Assembly (NCBI GenBank): GCA_964478165.1
Contig: CAYZGU010000044.1
Span: 170,931-234,930, forward strand
Direction of reading: 5' to 3'
From: CAYZGU01 sp964478165
GTDB taxonomy: Bacteria > Poribacteria > WGA-4E > JAJDTR01
DNA length: 64,000 nucleotides
Part shown: positions 9,151-19,566 of the stretch, piece after piece
Numbering within the stretch: position 1 is the first letter of the stretch
Layout of the letters: each line of letters starts with the position of its first letter
Program-made: the position numbers and the translations under genes
Notes under the pieces: model-generated
Seen by the model: only the letters and a program-made list of their open reading frames with translations
Databases searched by the model: none
Told to the model about the DNA's origin: nothing

Positions 9151-9626
9151 AAAACGGGACAGATTTCCGTTTGCTTCCTAACTTGATGTTTGTACTCTAG
9201 GCATAATTCACAGCTATCTCCGCTGAAAAAAGATTTCTTGATGTGGTGTTTGGTTGTAGAGTTAATGATTATCTCGCATTGTTCAGGTCTTTTGAAAAAT
9301 GTTTAGGAGTTCAAAAGACACTCGGCTGTGTCCGAGAACAACTTGATTGCTCCTTAACGCGTTAACTCTTTTCGAGTTGCTGGGCATGCCTCAAATCCAC
9401 TGGACTGTTGAAGCATGCTTCAATCATATCGGGAATCGAAATTGGAATGAGGATACTCAACGTACTGGATTAAGCTCTCAAGGGATGAATTCCAATCTGC
9501 ATAGATACTTGTTTCCTGGGCTCTAGAACTCACCAACGCGTTAGTCAGCACTCTCGTGAGCTTCTTGATGCTTCAATCCAAGGCCTGCTTCGATTCTATA
9601 GGGTTCATGCGGATTCGTTTTGTGTC
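9151..9626. other. Intergenic region, no gene seen
   Basis: Spacer between the XRE promoter region and the promoter of the large permease operon. No protein-like frame or RNA gene was recognised. Confidence 0.45.
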
Positions 9627-9655
9627 TTGACAACATCTAGGGACTATGATAGAAT
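9627..9655 (+). promoter_or_regulatory. Sigma-70-type promoter for the permease operon
   Basis: TTGACA at 9627-9632 and TAGAAT at 9650-9655 are separated by 17 bp. The predicted start near 9662 leaves a leader of about 60 nt before the ATG at 9723. Confidence 0.6.
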
Positions 9656-9722
9656 CTGCTAGATTGCGACATAAACGTTGCAATATCTGTTTTGCGAACA
9701 GTTCGCTTTGGAGGAAACCGAG

Positions 9723-12700
9723 ATGGTAGGCATGCTGACAAGTAGCGCGCGTTTTCCGTTTTGCTTGCTTGTCCTATTTCTCCTTGCGTCTACTGGTTTG
9801 CCCGCCGATGTGCAACAGCCGATCGGGCTTTCCGAAACTGCGGTCAAGATTCGCGATGAAGTTTCTGTAAGTAACATGCGAAAGGATATTGCTCGACTTT
9901 CCAGTGTGTCTACCCGCGTTACCGGCTATGCTGAGGCTGCTAACGCTGCCAAATATGTGTTTGATCGATTTGTTGCGATTGGCTTAGAGAATGTTGAGGC
10001 GCGTGGGTTCGAAATCACTGTTCCGATTGATGGTGGAGACGGAAAGCTCGAGGTGCTCGCAACCGATGGAACTGTGAGCAAGCAATTCGAAATTGTACCT
10101 TGTTGGCCTAATCTTGTCCGTACTTCGCTTCTGCCCACCGGCATCAAGCATCTTGTCAATGAAGACGAAACAATTGAAGACATTGCTCATTCCTACCGAA
10201 TTGATAGTCAGTCCATACTTAACCATGTTCACAATAAATTCCTTCGCGATCAAGCGACTGACGGTCGGGACAATGATGGAGACGGTGAGATTGACGAAGT
10301 GGGCGAAGTTGTGCTGATCGGAGGCAACAGTGTTTTTGTTCCTACGGGTGGATTGACAGCGCCCCTGCTCTACGGTGACAATGCCGAACTCGTTGATTTC
10401 AACGGTTTAAACGTGGGTGGTTTCTGGCACGAGGTTCAAACAGGTGACGCGCTTGAAGACATCGCACATCGCTTCCGTGTGAGCGTAGGAAGCATTACGG
10501 ATGATGTGTTAAATGCTCACCTCCAAAAGACGGAAGATGGAATTGATAACGACGAAGATTTGGAAATCGACGAGTACGGCGAAATTCCGCCGCTGGACGA
10601 AGTTGCTCAGTGGGGAGATGATGGCATTGATAATGATGGTGATGGCTATGTTGATGAAGTTCCAGGTGATGACTCTGATGGGATTGACAACAATAAGGAT
10701 GGTCGAATTGATGAGCTGGAGGAGTTTGTCGCAGCTGGTGAAAGTAGTGTTTTTATTCCACAGGGAAGTATCATCCTCGCTGAATTCAACTCTGGCACAC
10801 GTTGGATCAATGCTGCAATGTTGGGAGCTCGAGCGGTAATCTTCATCGAACCAGAGACGACGGTTCGGGGTGAAGCGGAGAACAAATTTTTGACGGTCCC
10901 CGCTAATATTCCTCGCTTCTGGATTTCTAAAGCTAATGCCGACGAACTAAAAGAGATGGTCAAACGGAGCAAAGTTACATCCCGTCTGACTTGCTCGATG
11001 ACATGGGAACGTCGCAAAGGACAAAACATCCGTGGTTTTCTTGAGGGTAATGACCCAGTTCTCAAAGATGAGTTGGTGGTCGTTACTGCCTATTTCGATT
11101 CAATGTCCATAGTTCCTGCTATGGCGCCTGGCGCTGATCCGACGGGCGGCATAGCAGGAATGCTTGAGTTAGCGCGAATCTTTAAGAGGGAAACATTTCG
11201 TCCTGGCCGTTCGATGTTGTTTGTTGCCACCGATGCGCACTTCCAGGGTCTGGCCGGAATGCGAGCGTTTATGGAGGGAATTGGTCAGGACACCGTTGGT
11301 GGCATTACAGATTCGCCGGGAACGCCAACAATGCACGGTCTGAGGCGGGGATTGTCGACAGATTTGTTTGAATTTCAAGAGCTTGGGAGAAAGTTGCTGC
11401 TTTCTATTGACCGGAGTGTATTGGTCGATTTGCCACCGGATTTCTACTACGATGTTCACCGGATTGAAACAGATCTTGATTCATTGACGACGACGCTCGA
11501 GAGTCTTGCTAACACGCAGGTTAAGATTGATTCGCTCCGAGATGCTCAGCGTGACTTCAAGGAGAAACAGAAGAGGAAGGTTGAAGTTGCGAAAAAGCGT
11601 GAGAAGCAAGAATTTACTGCGGAGGAAAAATCCCGTCTTGAAACAAATTTGGCGTTGTTCAAAAAAGAATCGTTACAAACAACGCACTTTTTACGAGATC
11701 TCGTGTTGCGAACAGATCGCCTCCGTACACAAGCCTTGCGGCAATCGCGTATCTCTCAACGGGAATTGGTAGAAAGCGTTGCGTTGCCAATAGCGCATCT
11801 GGATATCTGGGCGATTGGGCAGTTGAAGAAAGATTTGGAAGAAAAGAGAATTGGAATGGAATATGCTCAGGAGCCAGCTCAATCCTATCTTAAGCCCCGT
11901 AAGACAGGGACGACTTACGAAATTCCGGTTCCGCATAGTCTTGCTGGAACCGAGACTGGAAACCTCGTTAAGCGACTTTCTGACTATCTCGAAGATTGGG
12001 AACTTAGCGATTTTCGGAAGTTTGCACTTCAGTATACCCAAGAAAAATTGTTAGATCGTCACCTTGATTTTCATGGGCTTGAACGGATGAAAAAGGCACG
12101 TAAAGTTGTTGATGGTGCAACCCGGCTCTTGTCAGGATACGTTGCGGATGAACGAGAGTTACTTGAACGTGCTCTCAGGATTATTCCAAATAGTGCGGAC
12201 GCTGAAAGACAGATTAAGTCAGCAATTAATGAACTTCGGACTGATGCTGGGTATTATCCAACATCGATTGTCGCGGAACTAAGATTCTACTTGAGCGATA
12301 GGACTATCGAACGGTTGGAGCGTCTGCAAGATGACCTTGAGCAGAAATTGAGAGAAGTACAAGCTACAGAGAATGATGATGCGTCACATGCAGTTCTAGT
12401 TGCCGACTTTGTTAAGGACAAGCAATCTATCTTTGAGACTGCGCTGCGAAATGCGCGTTTGGAAAAGAATCGTGTTCAGAACCTACTCCGTCAACATACG
12501 AAATTAGACCGTACCTACCTCGCAGAAGAAGAGCTTGTCCTTCGTCATTATTTGTCTGCGAATGAAGTCCGTAATGCACTCGAGTGGCGCGAACAAATCT
12601 CAGCCCACCTTTCCGAGAAGACACTGCTTGCGCATATTAAAAGGAAAGCTGAGAATGACGTTGTTGAGCTTGGTAACTTGTTGAACCGGTTGGATACGAT

Positions 12701-15700
12701 TAATCGAGATCTTACTGACGAGACAAAAATTCTCTTGCGTGACAACATGCTTACGCTCCGAAATTCGCGGTTTCGAAATATCCATAGCCGTGTGGAAAAG
12801 ATTGCTCGGATCAGCAAGTCTGAATACAATCGAAAGATTTCGCAGATGGAACAAGCGATTTTCCTCCAGGACCTCTTTAATCGTTACTATACTTCTCTTT
12901 TCATTTCCATAGATCTTTCAAGCCAAAGTGATAAATTCGGTGTTTTTAATAAGGGCTGGTTCTATGATCAGCAGCCTGAATTCGTCCTGCGACGAGAGTT
13001 CGCGTCCATTGGCAATAAACTGGCTGAATATGCTTCAGACGCCGACTTTGGCGTTCGCGTTCAAAACTTGTGGACTTTCACCGACGATCAAATTCGTCAA
13101 GGAGTGATGAACAATCAGTGGGATGTCGCAAGCACGATTGAGTCGAAAACAGCCGTCGAGGGTAAAACACTGGAGACGCTCATTAGCGAACATTTTAGTA
13201 CTCTGGTAGATCTTTCAGGGGTTTCTCGCCTGATGAAAATGCAGTTTGAGCAGATGCGAGATCAGGGCGAACCGTCTGAGGATATGGTAAAAGACATGGA
13301 CTATATCCGTCAGGAGGTCGAACGGTTTATCCGAAACGACCTACGTACGGCGAAAAAAAGCCGCAAAAACAGTGTGCGTTTGCTAAATAGGCTTAATGGG
13401 ATGCTCCAACTTAGATACGAAGAGGCGTCAACATTGACGAAGGATGACGTCAACGATGTTAAGACTTTGATTGGCCTGTTGGGCCTTGGTGGGGAGACAA
13501 ACTTTGTAAACGCAATCTCTGCGAGTGGCGGAAAAACATGGCAGACTTATATACCTGGAAAGATTGCTTTTGACAGCGAGGTTGCTACTCTTACTGGCAA
13601 AGCCGGCATTACGTTCTCGACGATTGAAGATGCGCGTATCCTGACGGATACGCCGCTCGATACGATTGACCGCATGCACCTAGAGGAAGATGGAAATCTG
13701 CACAATCAAGTTAAGACACTGGCATCTATACTGATCCAAGCAATGCGTGATCCGAAAATGCCCACCGCAGCGAAGGTCAACAACTTCTACTGCAACCTTT
13801 TTGGGGATGTTGTCGAATTTGATGCTCGTGAAAGCGCGCTGCCTAACAAGCCAGTGCCTTATCCTATTCTTACATTGAGACGGAAGCATAAAACAATGAT
13901 GGGAGTTCGAGGCGACCTGTTTGTTATGGGGGATAACAAGGGTAAGTTCGAGGTTGCTGGACTTGCAATGGAAGGTCGTGCTACAAATAGGCTGGGGGGT
14001 ACGCAAGAGGTGGAAGCGTACATTCTGGATGCTGATTCGGGTGACATTGCTTATGCGCCCGATCTTGGAAACTATGGTGCAAAGTTGTTGCCGAATAAGG
14101 TTCCAATTGACATTCGCCGGCGGGGGTGTCGAGTTGTGGTGTTTCCCTGTGTTTCAACGACGATTTACGACCTAGTCGACCAACGCTACCTACGCACGCT
14201 GCGGGAGCTTGAAGTTTATGATGCTGCTTCTGATAGCGCTCCCGAGAAGTACGGAGTGTCTAAACCATGGCAGCAGGAAGGGGTTTCTGCTACAGAGCCA
14301 ATTGCGATCGTCTACTCCCAACCAGATGAACGAATTAAGATTGGTATGGCATACGGTCAGATTGGAAAGCGTTTGCTTTTGATTAAGGCGACCAAGAGTG
14401 GGATGAAAAACCCCACGTTATACACGGGTGAGGGATTTGTTGTGCGGGAGAACGGTAGCATTCGCGTGACTCCGTACGTCGTCGTGCGCGATATGTGGTG
14501 GCTTGATGAGAATCGCTCTCGTCTCTACAAGCGATTTGGGATATCTAGTAGTCGCCTTGACAAGCTCCATCAATTGGCCAATGAGCATCTTGAGCAGGCA
14601 GAAATAGCGCTACAGGCAAAAGACTATCAGCAAGCGTTGAAACTGGCTCGTGCGGCCTGGGGCTACGAATCTCGTGCTTATCCTGATGTGAAGAAAACGG
14701 GCAATGATGTGGTGGGTGGCGTTATGTTCTATCTGGCACTATTGATTCCGTTCGCGTACTTTATGGAACGCTTGATTTTTGCCTCTCCGACTGTCAACAG
14801 ACAGATCTTATGGACGGCCGTTATCTTTCTCACTGTCTTTTTCTTCCTGTCACAGGTACATCCTGCCTTCCAAATAACCACGACCCCGGTAATCATCTTA
14901 ATTGCGTTCGTTGTGCTTGCTTTAACGGTGCTAGTAATCGCGATCATTATCCGCAAGTTTGAGGAGCAACTTGAGAAAATCAAGCAGGAGGGAAATAAAG
15001 TCTATAAAGCGGATGTCGGACGGCTTTCGGCCTCAGCGGCGGCGTTCAGTCTCGGGATTTCCAACATGCGGAAGAGGGGCGGGCGTACAGTTTTGACTTG
15101 TGCGACATTGGTCATTTTAACTTTCACCGTCATCTCATTTACATCGGTGCGTACTTTCATGCATCCTAACAAAACGAGTCTTCCGTCCGTGACCCCACGC
15201 TATACAGGCATGTTGATTCGGGATCAGTATTGGCGGCCTCTGGAGGAGCCCGTTCTGACGTCCATTATGAATGATATGCGCAAGACACAGATTGCTGAAG
15301 ATGATGTGCGGTTGTTGTTCAAGAGAAGAGGGAAGACGAAGGGTGAAATTGACACCGTTTTGGCGCCATATGTCCAAGAGACTGAGAAAGAATCCTCAGA
15401 ACTTGGTGAAGAGTCAATCGCTCAGAATCATTTGACGCCAAGAGCTTCGGGCAATCCAGATAGAGACATTCCATTGTCACGTGGTCGGTCAAGATCTGTT
15501 ACTGTTCACAACGTAGTTGCACCACGTGCCTGGTACCAATCCTCTGGAACAGGAGATCAGTCGTTTGTGCAATTGACGCGTACTCCAAACTCAGCAGATC
15601 CGGTGCCACCACGAAACCCATCCAATGGACAACTGCTGCCATATGCCGCTAGTATGTTAATCGGCATGTCCACAAATGAACCGGCCGCTACTGGTATTGA

Positions 15701-17144
15701 TCTTCATCTTCAGTATGGGAAATGGTTTAATCGATCGGATGAAGAATATTGGCCCACTTCCTGGCCATATGCGTGTGTGCTCCCTAAAGGGATTGCAGAC
15801 GCTTTGAAGATAACTGAGGCTGATATGGGTAAGGCGACGGTTGCAGTCTATGGCGCTGATTTTACAGTTGTAGGAGTTCTTGGCATAGGGTTTAAGAATT
15901 TAACGGACAACGACGGAGAAGAGATGACCCCTGTGGATTACCAGCTGATGCAGCAGCAGCAATCGCGTGGTGCAGAAGGAGATCAAACTCTTGAAGGTGA
16001 GCTACAGAAGTACCTTCACTTGGTTCCAGATAGTATTGCAATTCTTCCCTATGAAGTAGTTATGAATCAGGGTGGTACGCTGCGAAGTGTTGCCGTCAAT
16101 ATGGATCCTGTTGCAGGAGATTCAGAAATCTTAACCGGAATTGATAAGCTTGACCTAATCATGTCGTCACTAATGAGTCGGGTAGCGCTCGATTTTTTCG
16201 TGGGCCGCGATAAGGATACTTATCTGTACAGTTCGATTGGGATGACTTCCTTTACAGGTATGGGGAACCTGTTTGTGCCTATTCTTATTGCGGCGTTAAT
16301 CGTTTTGAACACCATGTTGGGGGCTGTGTACGAACGTGTTAGGGAGATTGGTATCTACAGTTCTGTTGGCTTAGCACCGGTGCACATCGCATTCTTGTTC
16401 CTTGCCGAGGCTTGTGTCTATGCAATCGTTGGTGCTGTTTTAGGCTACCTTCTAGGACAAGCCGTTGCGACGGTTATGGTCAATGTTGGGTGGCTCGCTG
16501 GCTTGACTCTAAATTACTCATCAATGTCTACTGTCGTTGCCACGATAATTGTAATGATGGTTGTCATTGGCAGTACACTCTATCCAGCAATCAAGGCATC
16601 GCGCATGGCAGTCCCGGACATTGAACGGAAATGGAAATTGCCAGATCCAGAAGGAGACGAATGGCACTTCAATCTCCCCTTTACCGTCCTATCGGAAGAG
16701 TCGCTTGGTTTAAACGTGTTCATGCGTGACTATTTTGATGCACATGCAGATGAATCTGCAAGTGACTTTTACACGAATCAAGTAATCTTCAATCAAGTGG
16801 ATGATGGTGCGGAGGGAGGGTCATACTCAATCGGAATGATGGTGTGGCTGGCCCCATATGATTTGGGCGTTAGTCAATCGATTAAATTCGTTACCTCGCC
16901 CGTTGGCAGCGAAGAAGAGAATCTTTACAACATTGCGCTTGACGTTCATCGCGAGAGTGGGGAGATTGCTTCGTGGAAACGGGTCAATCGTCGTTTCTTA
17001 AATCTCTTGCGGAAACAGTTGTTAATATGGCGGACGTTCAGTGCTGATATACGCGGGGAATTTCACGAGCGCGGTCGCCAGGAGCGCGAAGTTATTGAGG
17101 TTGAGAGCGGCGAAGCAGTAGTTTCGCCAGAGCCGGCGGCTTGA
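9723..17144 (+). CDS. Giant LysM / M28-peptidase-like / FtsX permease fusion
   Basis: 2,473 residues from the ATG at 9723, preceded by GGAGGAAACCGAG; the earlier in-frame start at 9678 lacks a ribosome site. Order: signal peptide (1-30); two LysM-like folds (about 136-209 and 233-349), each interrupted by Asp-rich repeats of DNDGDGEIDE type; an M28-aminopeptidase-like domain (about 430-520); long charged coiled coils (about 600-1150); a beta-rich region; three membrane helices (about 1665-1745); then a MacB/FtsX module with one helix (near 1790), a large outer loop and three terminal helices (about 2180-2290). The M28 metal sites are replaced: the expected HYDS reads YFDS and the EE pair reads HF, so peptidase activity is unlikely. 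The ATPase is probably the LolD-type gene at 20930. Substrate unknown. Confidence 0.88.
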   Translation: MVGMLTSSARFPFCLLVLFLLASTGLPADVQQPIGLSETAVKIRDEVSVSNMRKDIARLSSVSTRVTGYAEAANAAKYVFDRFVAIGLENVEARGFEITVPIDGGDGKLEVLATDGTVSKQFEIVPCWPNLVRTSLLPTGIKHLVNEDETIEDIAHSYRIDSQSILNHVHNKFLRDQATDGRDNDGDGEIDEVGEVVLIGGNSVFVPTGGLTAPLLYGDNAELVDFNGLNVGGFWHEVQTGDALEDIAHRFRVSVGSITDDVLNAHLQKTEDGIDNDEDLEIDEYGEIPPLDEVAQWGDDGIDNDGDGYVDEVPGDDSDGIDNNKDGRIDELEEFVAAGESSVFIPQGSIILAEFNSGTRWINAAMLGARAVIFIEPETTVRGEAENKFLTVPANIPRFWISKANADELKEMVKRSKVTSRLTCSMTWERRKGQNIRGFLEGNDPVLKDELVVVTAYFDSMSIVPAMAPGADPTGGIAGMLELARIFKRETFRPGRSMLFVATDAHFQGLAGMRAFMEGIGQDTVGGITDSPGTPTMHGLRRGLSTDLFEFQELGRKLLLSIDRSVLVDLPPDFYYDVHRIETDLDSLTTTLESLANTQVKIDSLRDAQRDFKEKQKRKVEVAKKREKQEFTAEEKSRLETNLALFKKESLQTTHFLRDLVLRTDRLRTQALRQSRISQRELVESVALPIAHLDIWAIGQLKKDLEEKRIGMEYAQEPAQSYLKPRKTGTTYEIPVPHSLAGTETGNLVKRLSDYLEDWELSDFRKFALQYTQEKLLDRHLDFHGLERMKKARKVVDGATRLLSGYVADERELLERALRIIPNSADAERQIKSAINELRTDAGYYPTSIVAELRFYLSDRTIERLERLQDDLEQKLREVQATENDDASHAVLVADFVKDKQSIFETALRNARLEKNRVQNLLRQHTKLDRTYLAEEELVLRHYLSANEVRNALEWREQISAHLSEKTLLAHIKRKAENDVVELGNLLNRLDTINRDLTDETKILLRDNMLTLRNSRFRNIHSRVEKIARISKSEYNRKISQMEQAIFLQDLFNRYYTSLFISIDLSSQSDKFGVFNKGWFYDQQPEFVLRREFASIGNKLAEYASDADFGVRVQNLWTFTDDQIRQGVMNNQWDVASTIESKTAVEGKTLETLISEHFSTLVDLSGVSRLMKMQFEQMRDQGEPSEDMVKDMDYIRQEVERFIRNDLRTAKKSRKNSVRLLNRLNGMLQLRYEEASTLTKDDVNDVKTLIGLLGLGGETNFVNAISASGGKTWQTYIPGKIAFDSEVATLTGKAGITFSTIEDARILTDTPLDTIDRMHLEEDGNLHNQVKTLASILIQAMRDPKMPTAAKVNNFYCNLFGDVVEFDARESALPNKPVPYPILTLRRKHKTMMGVRGDLFVMGDNKGKFEVAGLAMEGRATNRLGGTQEVEAYILDADSGDIAYAPDLGNYGAKLLPNKVPIDIRRRGCRVVVFPCVSTTIYDLVDQRYLRTLRELEVYDAASDSAPEKYGVSKPWQQEGVSATEPIAIVYSQPDERIKIGMAYGQIGKRLLLIKATKSGMKNPTLYTGEGFVVRENGSIRVTPYVVVRDMWWLDENRSRLYKRFGISSSRLDKLHQLANEHLEQAEIALQAKDYQQALKLARAAWGYESRAYPDVKKTGNDVVGGVMFYLALLIPFAYFMERLIFASPTVNRQILWTAVIFLTVFFFLSQVHPAFQITTTPVIILIAFVVLALTVLVIAIIIRKFEEQLEKIKQEGNKVYKADVGRLSASAAAFSLGISNMRKRGGRTVLTCATLVILTFTVISFTSVRTFMHPNKTSLPSVTPRYTGMLIRDQYWRPLEEPVLTSIMNDMRKTQIAEDDVRLLFKRRGKTKGEIDTVLAPYVQETEKESSELGEESIAQNHLTPRASGNPDRDIPLSRGRSRSVTVHNVVAPRAWYQSSGTGDQSFVQLTRTPNSADPVPPRNPSNGQLLPYAASMLIGMSTNEPAATGIDLHLQYGKWFNRSDEEYWPTSWPYACVLPKGIADALKITEADMGKATVAVYGADFTVVGVLGIGFKNLTDNDGEEMTPVDYQLMQQQQSRGAEGDQTLEGELQKYLHLVPDSIAILPYEVVMNQGGTLRSVAVNMDPVAGDSEILTGIDKLDLIMSSLMSRVALDFFVGRDKDTYLYSSIGMTSFTGMGNLFVPILIAALIVLNTMLGAVYERVREIGIYSSVGLAPVHIAFLFLAEACVYAIVGAVLGYLLGQAVATVMVNVGWLAGLTLNYSSMSTVVATIIVMMVVIGSTLYPAIKASRMAVPDIERKWKLPDPEGDEWHFNLPFTVLSEESLGLNVFMRDYFDAHADESASDFYTNQVIFNQVDDGAEGGSYSIGMMVWLAPYDLGVSQSIKFVTSPVGSEEENLYNIALDVHRESGEIASWKRVNRRFLNLLRKQLLIWRTFSADIRGEFHERGRQEREVIEVESGEAVVSPEPAA

Positions 17145-17210
17145 TACGGATGCGTAACACGCGAAACATGAAGGGAAATTCGGTAATATACTAATACGGA
17201 GACTCGAAAT

Positions 17211-17387
17211 ATGGAGAAGTTTGTAAGTTTTGTTATCATTCTTGGAGCTGTTTCTTGGCTCGCATCGGTCCTCTTCATGGGGGGACGATGGCAGTGGCAG
17301 ATGTTCTCTGCAGCGATTATTTTTGTCGGTATCGTTGCGGCTCACATGTGGGAAGAGATTTTTAGAAAAGAGGACGACGAGGATTAA
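17211..17387 (+). CDS. Small two-helix membrane protein (58 aa)
   Basis: ATG at 17211, stop at 17385-17387, with GGAG about 10 nt upstream. The product is 58 residues: a hydrophobic helix at about 4-23, a short linker with GGRWQWQ, a second helix at about 31-47, and a very acidic tail ending EDDED. Both termini are probably cytoplasmic. It lies 66 bp after the giant permease and 86 bp before the OPT-like transporter, in the same direction, so it is likely co-transcribed. No family recognised; a small accessory subunit of the permease is possible but unproven. Confidence 0.65.
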   Translation: MEKFVSFVIILGAVSWLASVLFMGGRWQWQMFSAAIIFVGIVAAHMWEEIFRKEDDED

Positions 17388-17473
17388 CATAAAGCACGCG
17401 GCCTATCATCTTGGACCAAAGCTGCAGGCTTGAAGTGTCGAGATTCGGCTAAATCCAAAGGAGGAATCTACAT

Positions 17474-19477
17474 TTGGCGAGAGAGAGAGTATCCCAAGCG
17501 GAAGAGTGGCAATCCTGGGCGCAACGTTACGATATTGATGGTGGAGTCAGGACCTTTGAATCAGGGCTAACGTTGAAAGTCTTCATAGGTGCGCTTTTTG
17601 TCGGGCTGCTGATGATGCCAGGGTCAATCTATCTGAGCTACGTATCTGGTCAATCAGGTGCTGGTGCAGCCCCGTGGGTAGCAGTTATTTTGTTCACAGA
17701 GTTGGCGCGTAGATCTTTTACAACTGCCCGACGGCAGGAGCTCTATATGCTGCTTGGACTGACTGGTGCGGCTGTAGGCTCTGGAACCCAGTATCGCGGG
17801 TTCATCTGGTACGCCTACTTTATCAACACTCCGCAAGCAGAATCGTATGAAATCGCGGATAAAATCCCATTTTGGATTGCTCCAGCAAGAGATTCGATTG
17901 CTATTGCGGAAAGATCTCTCATCCACATGGATTGGTTTTGGCCCATTGCGATTTTTCTCATCATGAAATTGCTTGGAACTATTCGAGGCATTAGCGCTGG
18001 GTACATTCTGTTTCGTCTCACCGCAGATTTGGAACGACTTCCATATCCACTAGCACCTATACAAGCACAAGGTGCAACGGCCTTGGCTGAGACCACGGGC
18101 AAGTCTGAGACATGGCGCTGGCGCGTTTTTTCAATTGGGTCGATGGCTGGTCTCATCTGGGGATTCATCTATATTGGCGTGCCGTCGCTCACTGGTGTAA
18201 TGATGACCGAGCCTATTCAAATCTTAAAGATTCCATTCATCGATTTTACACCGAGTGTCGAGGGTTTTGCGCCCACGGGGGTGTTTGCACTGTCCACCGA
18301 CTTTAGTCAAATGCTTACCGGTTTTGTGTTGCCATTTCCGATTATCATATCGGAATTTATTGCGGCGATGATTTCACAATTTATCCTAAATCCGCAGATT
18401 CTATATCGATTAGAGATTCTCCATCAGTGGCGTCCTGGTTTGGATGTGCGAGGAACGGGGCTATTTAATGGCCTTGACTTCTGGATAAGTTATGGGATGG
18501 GCAAATCCTTCAGCTTTGCAATTGTGGGAATCGCCGCGTCTATTCCGATGCTTATAAAGTTTAGGAAATCACAATCACAATCACAATCACAGAGTACTGG
18601 CGTGCGTGGTTCGCTTACTCCACCACCGGGACGCGGTGATTTCCCTCTCTGGTTGATGGGCGTATTGTGGCTCTTCGGCATGGGTGTATTTGTTTGGCTG
18701 ACGCACTGGATGGTCCCGAATTTTCCTGTAGTGTTTTTACTCGGTTTTGCTTTTCTATACACGCCGCTCAATTCTTACATTACCGCGCGGACGTATGGTA
18801 TCTTGGGACGAGATCTATTTGAAATCCCATATATCCATGAAACCACGTTTATTTTGAGTCGCTACGAGGAAATAGATATCTGGTTTGTCCAGTTGCCTGA
18901 TGAAGACTATGGACGAGGAACGGAGAGTTGGCGTGTGCTTGAACTGACAGGTACGACCTTTACTAGCAACATTGCAGCACAACTATTGATTATGCCAATC
19001 CTTCTGGTCTCCGGTATTGTGGTATATCATTTTATCTGGAAGATTGCGCCGATTCCATCCTCACAATATCCTTTTGTCCAAACCTGGTGGCCTATTCACG
19101 CTACCAACGAGGCACTGTGGAAAACCTCGCTTCGTGACGGAAATAGTCAGATGCTTCAGGCAATTCGAGGAGACTATGTTGCCGCGGGATTCACCTCTTC
19201 GCTTGCTATATATGGTTTGCTTTGGGTGGCAAAAATGCCGAGTATGTGGTTTTACGGTATTGTCGGCGGAATTGGTGCAGACCCTGGCATGATGGTACCC
19301 CGCCTGCTCGGCGCAGTGCTTGGTCGATTCTATATGATTAAGCAGTTTGGGATGAAGCGTTGGTACATGTTTAATCCTGTTCTGGCAGCCGGATTTACCT
19401 GTGGAGTAGGGCTTATTGGTATGGGTACAGTGGCGATTGCATTGGTTTCAAAGGCAGTGATTGTGAAGCCGTTCTGA
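17474..19477 (+). CDS. OPT-like multi-pass transporter (DUF6785/6784-like)
   Basis: 667 residues from a TTG at 17474, selected because AAAGGAGG lies 9 nt upstream. There are about 12-14 hydrophobic helices from residue 35 to the C-terminus. The general look is that of oligopeptide-transporter-like proteins common in Planctomycetes and Poribacteria that carry DUF6785 and DUF6784; the C-terminal GGIGADPGMMVPRLLG and RWYMFNPVLAAGF segments support this. A hexanucleotide repeat at 18569-18592 encodes alternating Gln/Ser in a loop. It sits inside the FtsX/PqqD/ATPase run, suggesting peptide-like or small-molecule uptake linked to that system. Substrate unknown. Confidence 0.75.
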   Translation: MARERVSQAEEWQSWAQRYDIDGGVRTFESGLTLKVFIGALFVGLLMMPGSIYLSYVSGQSGAGAAPWVAVILFTELARRSFTTARRQELYMLLGLTGAAVGSGTQYRGFIWYAYFINTPQAESYEIADKIPFWIAPARDSIAIAERSLIHMDWFWPIAIFLIMKLLGTIRGISAGYILFRLTADLERLPYPLAPIQAQGATALAETTGKSETWRWRVFSIGSMAGLIWGFIYIGVPSLTGVMMTEPIQILKIPFIDFTPSVEGFAPTGVFALSTDFSQMLTGFVLPFPIIISEFIAAMISQFILNPQILYRLEILHQWRPGLDVRGTGLFNGLDFWISYGMGKSFSFAIVGIAASIPMLIKFRKSQSQSQSQSTGVRGSLTPPPGRGDFPLWLMGVLWLFGMGVFVWLTHWMVPNFPVVFLLGFAFLYTPLNSYITARTYGILGRDLFEIPYIHETTFILSRYEEIDIWFVQLPDEDYGRGTESWRVLELTGTTFTSNIAAQLLIMPILLVSGIVVYHFIWKIAPIPSSQYPFVQTWWPIHATNEALWKTSLRDGNSQMLQAIRGDYVAAGFTSSLAIYGLLWVAKMPSMWFYGIVGGIGADPGMMVPRLLGAVLGRFYMIKQFGMKRWYMFNPVLAAGFTCGVGLIGMGTVAIALVSKAVIVKPF

Positions 19478-19566
19478 CTCGAAAATGCTAGTCATATTGT
19501 GCCCCACGTGTTACTCGAAGTAATTTGTCGAGTGTTACGTGGATTACTGAACGAACCGGACCAAGT

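Noticed and set aside
18569..18592. Hexanucleotide repeat (TCACAA)n as a phase-variation switch
   Set aside because: The unit is six bases, so copy-number change keeps the frame and only alters a Gln/Ser loop in the OPT-like protein.
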